In this document: one piece after another, positions 12,927-16,956 of the stretch
Numbering within the stretch: position 1 is the stretch's first letter
How the letters are laid out: each line of letters opens with the position of its first letter
Origin: JBHEPS01 sp046261635
Lineage (GTDB): Bacteria; Acidobacteriota; Thermoanaerobaculia; Gp7-AA8
Assembly (NCBI GenBank): GCA_046261635.1
Contig: JBHEOL010000006.1
Location: 1 to 16,956, forward strand
Length of the DNA stretch: 16,956 nucleotides
Direction: 5' to 3'
The notes under the pieces: generated by a model
What the model saw: only the letters and a program-made list of their open reading frames with translations
Told to the model about the DNA's origin: nothing
Databases searched by the model: none
Position numbers and translations under genes: made by a program

Positions 12927-13313
12927 TCAGCGCTTCGAGAACTGGAAGCGTGCGCGGGCACCCTTCTGTCCGTACTTTTTGCGCTCCTTCATGCGCGGAT
13001 CGCGCGTGAGAAGCCCGGCCTTCTTGAGACGCTTTCTGAGCTCGCCGTTGAAATTCAGCAGGGCGCGCGAGATGCCGTGCCGGATCGCTCCGGCCTGCCC
13101 GCTCGGGCCACCGCCGTCAACAGTCACCACAATGTCGAAATGGTCGGCCGTCTCGGTCAGCGAGAGCGGCTGCTTGATGACCATCTTCAGAACGTCATTC
13201 GGGAAGTAGTCTTCGATCGTTCGCTTGTTGATCACGAACCTTCCCGTACCCTGACGGAGGTGCACTCGCGCCGTGGAGGATTTCCTTCTTCCGGTTCCGT
13301 AATACTCAGCCAT
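12927..13313 (-). CDS. rpsI: 30S ribosomal protein S9
   Basis: 128 aa, typical S9 length. Its C-terminal tail reaches the P-site tRNA. The N-terminus AEYYGTGRRKSSTARVHL, the middle GGGPSGQAGAIRHGISRALL and the C-terminus KKYGQKGARARFQFSKR, ending in the conserved Lys-Arg, are all present. AAGGA lies about 7 nt before the ATG. It follows rplM after 19 nt, the universal pair. Confidence 0.98.
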   Translation of the reverse strand: MAEYYGTGRRKSSTARVHLRQGTGRFVINKRTIEDYFPNDVLKMVIKQPLSLTETADHFDIVVTVDGGGPSGQAGAIRHGISRALLNFNGELRKRLKKAGLLTRDPRMKERKKYGQKGARARFQFSKR

Positions 13314-13332
13314 TCATCCGTCCTTGAGGGGG

Positions 13333-13767
13333 TCAGCCCCCGATTTCGAGCTTCTCCGGCTGCTGGGCCTCGTGCGGATGATTTCCACCGCGATAGACCT
13401 TGAGCTTCTTCAGCATCTTCCGCCCCAGCTTGCTCTTCGGGAGCATGCCCCAGACGGCCTTTTCGATCATCATCTCGGGCTTCTCGATGCGGACGAACTT
13501 CGCCTGCCGCTCCTTCAGCCCGCCCGGATATCCGGTATGACGACGGTAAGCTTTCTGTTCTTCTTTGGCGCCCGTCAGCACCACTTTCTCGGCATTCAGC
13601 ACGATCACGTGATCGCCCGTATCGAGAAACGGTGTGTAGGTCGGCTTGCCCTTGCCGCTGATGATCGTCGCAATCGTCGTCGAAAGACGGCCGAGAACCT
13701 GCCCCTCCGCGTCGATGATCCACCAGCGGGGCTTGATGTCGCCTTCTTTCGGGAAATAGGTACGCAT
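13333..13767 (-). CDS. rplM: 50S ribosomal protein L13
   Basis: 144 aa. An early assembly protein of the large subunit. It opens MRTYFPKEGDIKPRWWIIDA. The signature follows: VLGRLSTTIATIISGKGKP, GDHVIVLNAEKVVLTG, YRRHTGYPGGLKE, MLPKSKLGRKMLKKLKVYRG and HPHEAQQPEKLE. GGGAGAG directly upstream supports this ATG over a TTG five codons earlier. It is the first gene of the minus-strand run and is served by the promoter at 13896-13924 across a leader of about 120 nt that contains an ACCGG-TTATC-CCGGT stem. Confidence 0.98.
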   Translation of the reverse strand: MRTYFPKEGDIKPRWWIIDAEGQVLGRLSTTIATIISGKGKPTYTPFLDTGDHVIVLNAEKVVLTGAKEEQKAYRRHTGYPGGLKERQAKFVRIEKPEMMIEKAVWGMLPKSKLGRKMLKKLKVYRGGNHPHEAQQPEKLEIGG

Positions 13768-13895
13768 GACTCTCCCTGCCAAGACCGGGATAACCGGTTT
13801 TCAATTCGGAAATTTCAACAGGCCTGCCGTTCCGACGTAAGCCCTCCGGAGCGCTTGCCTGGATACTCGCTCCCTGCCCACGCAAAGGGCCTGAA

Positions 13896-13924
13896 ACGGT
13901 AATCCAACGAACGCGACCCGTCAA
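13896..13924 (-). promoter_or_regulatory. Promoter for rplM-rpsI
   Basis: Minus strand TTGACG (-35; plus 13919-13924), exactly 17 bp, then TACCGT (-10; plus 13896-13901). It lies in the divergent gap between rplM and folD. The -35 matches the sigma-70 consensus at five of six positions, the -10 only at the TAnnnT positions. Confidence 0.6.
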
Positions 13925-13961
13925 GGGTTCATTCCCTCATATGGCCTGCCGCGGACCCCTC

Positions 13962-13991
13962 CTGACGAGGCCCCTATCCCTGTGGTACAAG
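13962..13991 (+). promoter_or_regulatory. Possible promoter for folD-coaE
   Basis: CTGACG (13962-13967), 18 bp, then TACAAG (13986-13991), placed 50 nt before the folD start and back to back with the rplM promoter. The match is moderate and no better candidate is seen. Confidence 0.4.
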
Positions 13992-14041
13992 CGGCCCCGC
14001 CGCCTCGTGCGGAAATTCGCTGAGTCGAGGAGTTCCCCCAA

Positions 14042-14953
14042 GTGCCAGCCCAAATTCTCGACGGGAAAATCGAAGCCACCCGAGTCTTTCACGATCTGCA
14101 GCCTCGGATCGCCGCCCTCGCCGCCCGGGGGATCCAACCGAAAATCGTCGTGATCCGCGTCGGTGAGGATCCCGCCTCCGAAATTTACGTCCGCAGCAAG
14201 GCGAAAAAGGCCGAAGAGCTCGGCCTGTCGGGCGAGATCCGCCACTTCCCCGAGACCCTCTCCGAGTCCGAGCTCCTGGCCGAGATCTCCCGGCTCAACC
14301 GCGATCCCGAAGTCGACGGCATTCTCGTCCAGCTCCCACTTCCCCCTCACATGAGCTCGAGAGCGGTCGTCGACGCGATCGACCCCGCCAAGGATATCGA
14401 CGGGTTTCACCCCGTGAACGTCGGGAGGCTCCAGCTCGCCCAGCCGTCCCTGCGCCCCTGCACCCCGGCCGGCATCATGCGCCTGATCGACTCCACCGGC
14501 GTAGGGCTCTCCGGCGCGCGCGCGACCGTGGTCGGGAGAAGCGATATCGTCGGAAAGCCTGCCGCGACGATGCTCCTGCACCGGCACGCCACGGTCACGA
14601 TCTGCCACTCGAGAACTCGGGACCTGGGGGCGGCCGTCCGCGATGCGGACGTGGTCGTCGCCGCGGTCGGCAAGCCCTGCCTGATTCAGGCCGAGATGGT
14701 CCGGCCCGGCGCAATCGTGATCGACGTCGGAATGAACCGGCTGCAGGCCGGGGATGCCGGAGTCGAGCTGCTCGGCCCCGCCAAGCGGCAGATTCTCGAG
14801 CAAAAGGGGTCGGTGCTGGTCGGTGACGTGGAGCTCGAGAGCGTGGCGGAAGTCGCCGGATGGATTACTCCCGTCCCGGGAGGGGTCGGCCCGATGACCA
14901 TCGCCATGCTCATGGCGAATACGGTCGAGGCTGCCGAGGCCCGCCGCCGGTGA
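14042..14953 (+). CDS. folD: Bifunctional methylenetetrahydrofolate dehydrogenase/cyclohydrolase
   Basis: 303 aa. Interconverts 5,10-methylene- and 10-formyl-tetrahydrofolate through methenyl-THF, supplying formyl groups for purines and initiator tRNA. The GTG start has GAGGAG (14027-14032) nine bases upstream. Catalytic residues are visible in YVRSKAKKAEELG (Tyr and Lys, about 49-53) and DGILVQLPLP (about 94-103). DIDGFHPVNVG and PCTPAGIM follow. The NADP-binding Rossmann part carries VVGRSDIVGKPAATMLL, and the C-terminus ITPVPGGVGPMTIAML is diagnostic. It overlaps coaE by four bases. Confidence 0.97.
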   Translation: MPAQILDGKIEATRVFHDLQPRIAALAARGIQPKIVVIRVGEDPASEIYVRSKAKKAEELGLSGEIRHFPETLSESELLAEISRLNRDPEVDGILVQLPLPPHMSSRAVVDAIDPAKDIDGFHPVNVGRLQLAQPSLRPCTPAGIMRLIDSTGVGLSGARATVVGRSDIVGKPAATMLLHRHATVTICHSRTRDLGAAVRDADVVVAAVGKPCLIQAEMVRPGAIVIDVGMNRLQAGDAGVELLGPAKRQILEQKGSVLVGDVELESVAEVAGWITPVPGGVGPMTIAMLMANTVEAAEARRR

Positions 14954-15579
14954 TCTTCAAGGTCGGCCTCACCGGCGGGATCGCCTCCGGCAAATCGACG
15001 GTGGCGGGCCTGCTCACCGATCGCGGCTGCACGGTCGTCGATGCCGACCGGATCGTCTCCCAGCTCTACGAGCCGGGCCGCGCCGGGCATCAGGCGCTGC
15101 TGGGCGAGTACGGACCGGGCATCCTTCTGGACGACAACTCGATCGACCGGGCCAGGGTGGCCGAGATCGCGTTCTCGTCCGCGGAGTCCGCCGCGAGGTT
15201 GAATTCGCTGATTCACCCCTTGGTGCTCGAAGCGCAGGAGGAACTGATCGAAGCGGAAGCGAAACACGGCGAGGACCGGATCTTCGTCGTCGAAGCGACT
15301 CTGCTGCTCGAGTCGGGGGGAAGAGCGCGGTTCGACCGCGTCATCGTCGTCGACCTCGATCCGAAACTCCAGCTCGCACGGGCAGTCGCTCGAGGGATGG
15401 ATCCCGAGGATGCGCGGCGGCGAATGGCGCGGCAGATGCCGCGAGCCGAGCGTCTCGCCGAGGCGGACTATGTGATCGACAACTCCGGATCGCTCGACGA
15501 GCTCGAGCGTGCGGTCGCGGAGGTGTACGCCCAGCTCCGCCGGGAGCTCGCACTCGCCAGCGAATCGGGCCTCAAATGA
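14950..15579 (+). CDS. coaE: Dephospho-CoA kinase
   Basis: 209 aa. Last step of coenzyme A synthesis, phosphorylating the 3'-OH of dephospho-CoA. The start is a GTG overlapping the folD TGA (GTGA), giving VIFKVGLTGGIASGKSTVAG with the P-loop GGIASGKST at about 8-16. DADRIVSQLYEPG (about 33-45) is the CoA-domain signature. VVEATLLLESGG replaces the usual VxxxPLLFE segment, and RRRMARQMP with YVIDNSG near the C-terminus belongs to the lid and final strand. The frame is open further upstream only because it overlaps folD. A strong terminator includes its stop codon. Confidence 0.95.
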   Translation: MIFKVGLTGGIASGKSTVAGLLTDRGCTVVDADRIVSQLYEPGRAGHQALLGEYGPGILLDDNSIDRARVAEIAFSSAESAARLNSLIHPLVLEAQEELIEAEAKHGEDRIFVVEATLLLESGGRARFDRVIVVDLDPKLQLARAVARGMDPEDARRRMARQMPRAERLAEADYVIDNSGSLDELERAVAEVYAQLRRELALASESGLK

Positions 15580-15608
15580 AAAGCCCCCGCCGTGGGCGGG
15601 GGCTTTTC
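15578..15608. terminator. Bidirectional intrinsic terminator between coaE and the TDT-repeat gene
   Basis: A perfect stem GAAAAGCCCCCGCC/GGCGGGGGCTTTTC with loop GTG. The T-run is present on both strands, so it can end coaE (plus; it overlaps the TGA) and the convergent small gene (minus; 22 nt after its stop). Confidence 0.9.
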
Positions 15609-15630
15609 TGAACCTCGTCGTCGTTCTTGC

Positions 15631-15858
15631 TTACTGCTGGGTGCCCGTCGTGTCGGTCATGGTCGTGTCGGTCATCATGGTGTCGGTCATCATGGTGTCG
15701 GTCATGGCCGTGTCGGTGTACATCGGGTCAACGGTGTCGACCATGACGGTGTCGGTCGCGGCGGTGTCGGTGATCACCGTCTCTTCCTTGGCGCAGGCGA
15801 GAGCGAGAATTCCGACGGCGAAAACAGCGATCAGCGTAAGTACCAGGGACTTCTTCAT
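15631..15858 (-). CDS. Small lipoprotein-like protein with TDT pentapeptide repeats
   Basis: 75 aa, function not recognised. The N-terminus MKKSLVLTLIAVFAVGILAL is a clear export signal ending at ALAC, so Cys22 could be lipidated. The box has Ala rather than Leu at -3, so lipoprotein status is likely but not certain. After AKEE the mature part is almost entirely Thr/Asp/Met/Val in five-residue units of the form TDTxM: eight units, one with a three-residue DPM-like insert. It has no Arg, His or aromatic residue except one Tyr. AAGGAG lies eight bases before the ATG, so it is very likely translated. Asp and Met side chains could bind metal, but this is speculation; a spacer or surface-anchor role is equally possible. 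It is convergent with coaE. Confidence 0.75.
   Translation of the reverse strand: MKKSLVLTLIAVFAVGILALACAKEETVITDTAATDTVMVDTVDPMYTDTAMTDTMMTDTMMTDTTMTDTTGTQQ
15650..15771. repeat. 15-nt periodic tandem repeat inside the small lipoprotein gene
   Basis: The octamer GTGTCGGT (plus strand) starts at 15650, 15665, 15680, 15695, 15710, 15749 and 15764, with a one-base variant at 15734. Spacing is exactly 15 nt except for one 24-nt step, which keeps the reading frame. Each unit encodes one TDTxx pentapeptide on the minus strand. Confidence 0.9.
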
Positions 15859-16126
15859 TCAGTATTCTCCTTAAATTCGTGTCACTTCGGGATTTCGACC
15901 ACTCAAAACGAAATCGTTTCGAGAACTTGAGAACCAGGACTGCTGCCTTGCTTGGCACAACGAACGCTGGCTGCCTAGATCACCTCGTTTCGCATCAAGG
16001 TTCGAATTGTTCTACGAGCGCCTTCCGCTGCTCAGCCGGGTCGCGGATCGACTCAAGCAAGCATCGTGCACTCCCAGACAGCGGGGAACCACAAAACCGG
16101 TGTATATCTTAGGTGCGGCTCACTCA
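15859..16126. other. Divergent intergenic region, 268 nt
   Basis: No gene supported. It holds the ribosome binding site of the small lipoprotein gene (minus) and a nested stem of CTCAA/TTGAG (15902-15906 with 15927-15931) around CGAAA-TCG-TTTCG. On the plus strand a TATATC (16103-16108) lies before the hydrolase gene and may be a -10 box, though no good -35 stands 16-18 bp above it. The hydrolase frame is open from 16007, but that part lacks conserved features. Confidence 0.5.
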
Positions 16127-16900
16127 ATGTCAAGCAGAGCTCGGAAAGCACCCCCGTCCATGGACTCCCCGCGGAGGCTCACAATCAGCACCGAGGCGGG
16201 TGTCGAGATCGTTTGGGATCATTATTTGAATGAATCGTCTTCCCGGGCTTTTCTGGTCGTTCCCGGCTTCTGGCGGCATCGGCGCCATCCCGCGATCACC
16301 GCCCTCGCGTCTCGATTGCAGGAGCGTGGTGGCGTGGCCGTGATGGACATCCGGGGGCATGGCGAAAGTGGGGGCCGGTTCGGCTTCAACCGAAGCGAGC
16401 ATCTCGACGTCGCGGCGGTCGCCGCGGAAATGCTCCGAATGACCCGCGCCTCACGCCTGGACATGATCGGCTTCTCGATGGGGGGGGCGATTGCAGCCAC
16501 GGCCGCGGCTCGCCATCCCGAGATCCGGTGGGGAAAGATTCTTCTCATATCTCCGGTCGCGGATTTTCGCCGTCTCCGCCCCCGGCTCAATCCGTTTCTC
16601 GCGCACCGCCACCTGTCGGCGAGCCAGATCGTCCGCGCCCCCCGATTCGACTGGGGTTTCTGGTTTCACTCGAAAATTCAGGCGGAGGACGAAATCGGGA
16701 AGGTGAGGGTCCCCGTCACCATCGTCCACGTCCGTCGCGACTGGCTCGTTGACGATTCCCATGGCGCGAGACTCCACGAGCGCTGCAGGAGCTCAACTCT
16801 TCATCTGCTGGAAATCCCCGGACGCTGGCACGCCGACCGGATCCTGACCGAAGTCCCCGAGGCCTTCGAGCCGGTGCTTCGCGACTTTCTCGAGAGCTGA
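16127..16900 (+). CDS. Alpha/beta-fold hydrolase
   Basis: 257 aa from the ATG at 16127, preceded by AGGTG at 11 nt. The ATG at 16160, giving MDSPRRLTIS, is an equally possible start. The order of motifs is that of a serine alpha/beta hydrolase. LVVPGFWRHR (about 43-50) is the oxyanion-hole strand-loop, and VMDIRGHGESGGRFG (about 72-86) follows. The nucleophile elbow GFSMGGA carries Ser117. An acid candidate is Asp205 or Asp209 in VHVRRDWLVDD, and His235 stands in GRWHAD. The cap region between about 145 and 190 is short. There is no signal peptide, so it is probably cytoplasmic. The substrate cannot be told (esterase, lipase or acyl-hydrolase). The last 24 bases of the gene are repeated in inverse orientation beyond the terminator. 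Confidence 0.88.
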   Translation: MSSRARKAPPSMDSPRRLTISTEAGVEIVWDHYLNESSSRAFLVVPGFWRHRRHPAITALASRLQERGGVAVMDIRGHGESGGRFGFNRSEHLDVAAVAAEMLRMTRASRLDMIGFSMGGAIAATAAARHPEIRWGKILLISPVADFRRLRPRLNPFLAHRHLSASQIVRAPRFDWGFWFHSKIQAEDEIGKVRVPVTIVHVRRDWLVDDSHGARLHERCRSSTLHLLEIPGRWHADRILTEVPEAFEPVLRDFLES

Positions 16901-16956
16901 AAAAGAGGGCCGCCGCGCGGCGGCCCTCTTTTTCAGCTCTCGAGAAAGTCGCGAAG
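16877..16956. repeat. Perfect 80-bp palindrome at the window end (40-bp arms, no loop)
   Basis: Bases 16917-16956 are the exact reverse complement of 16877-16916, and the window stops there. The arms include the last 24 bases of the hydrolase gene as well as the terminator. Zero spacer, zero mismatch and coincidence with the sequence end suggest an assembly turn-back at the terminator hairpin more than native DNA. Confidence 0.95.
16899..16934 (+). terminator. Terminator after the hydrolase gene
   Basis: GAAAAAGAGGGCCGCC pairs with GGCGGCCCTCTTTTTC through a GC-rich centre, and TTTTT follows the stem. A real intrinsic terminator is probable here, but its right half lies in the suspicious terminal palindrome, so the true loop and 3' side may differ. 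Confidence 0.65.

Noticed and set aside
13768..13895. L13-leader RNA before rplM
   Set aside because: A small ACCGG/CCGGT stem is present, but I could not recognise the features of the published leader by eye, so it is mentioned only in the rplM entry.
15650..15771. CRISPR-like regular spacing
   Set aside because: The period is only 15 nt, there are no unique spacers, and the array is in frame within a gene.
16007..16126. 40 codons upstream of the hydrolase start in the same frame
   Set aside because: No conserved features, no SD, and a possible -10 box lies inside; the protein fold starts later.
1..16956. A new defence, secretion or mobile system
   Set aside because: Every gene except the TDT-repeat protein and the hydrolase is a recognisable housekeeping gene, and these two do not form a system with their neighbours.

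Overview
This window is high-GC bacterial chromosome built almost entirely of core housekeeping genes. From about 13.77 kb down to base 1 every gene lies on the minus strand, and together they join clusters that are often separate in other bacteria. In minus-strand order: rplM-rpsI, rpsB-tsf, pyrH-frr, ispD-ispF-gltX-pyrD-rlmB, tRNA-Thr(TGT)-Tyr(GTA)-Gly(TCC)-Thr(GGT), rpmG, tRNA-Trp(CCA), secE-nusG, rplK-rplA-rplJ-rplL and the first 35 codons of rpoB. A rplM promoter candidate faces folD-coaE on the plus strand. Beyond coaE lie a small lipoprotein-like gene with a 15-nt periodic repeat (minus) and an alpha/beta hydrolase (plus).

The organism looks like a GC-rich diderm: PyrD is the membrane-associated quinone-type (class 2) enzyme, there is a lipoprotein-like signal sequence, and L10 and S2 carry acidic Ala/Pro/Glu-rich tails. 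The order ispD-ispF-gltX-x-rlmB-x-rpmG-secE-nusG-rplKAJL-rpoB matches the one known from Bacillus, but the composition and tRNA block do not look like Firmicutes. Acidobacteriota or a neighbouring deep phylum is my best guess. It is an inference and not proved by anything in the window.

Functionally the genes supply ribosomal proteins (L13, S9, S2, L33, L11, L1, L10, L7/L12), translation factors (EF-Ts, RRF), five tRNAs and a glutamyl-tRNA synthetase. They also supply an rRNA ribose methyltransferase (RlmB-like), the transcription factor NusG, the translocase subunit SecE and the start of RNA polymerase beta. Mixed in are isoprenoid (IspD, IspF), pyrimidine (PyrD, PyrH), one-carbon (FolD) and coenzyme A (CoaE) enzymes. 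Coupling is tight: ATGA or GTGA overlaps at ispD/ispF, pyrD/rlmB and folD/coaE, an abutting pyrH/frr junction, and a Shine-Dalgarno that overlaps the rplA stop codon.

Most spacers contain hairpins. Clear intrinsic terminators follow rpsI, frr, coaE and the hydrolase gene. Other strong stems lie in the rplL-rpoB, nusG-rplK, rpsB-tsf, tRNA-Gly/Tyr and tRNA-Thr/rpmG spacers and next to the rpsB ribosome binding site. I found no mobile element with a transposase, no CRISPR array, no phage genes and no new defence-type system. The items most worth a second look are: the perfect 80-bp palindrome at the very end, which probably marks an assembly fold-back; the TDT-repeat protein; a terminator ending 8 bases before the ispD start; the missing tuf gene; and the unexplained spacer hairpins.
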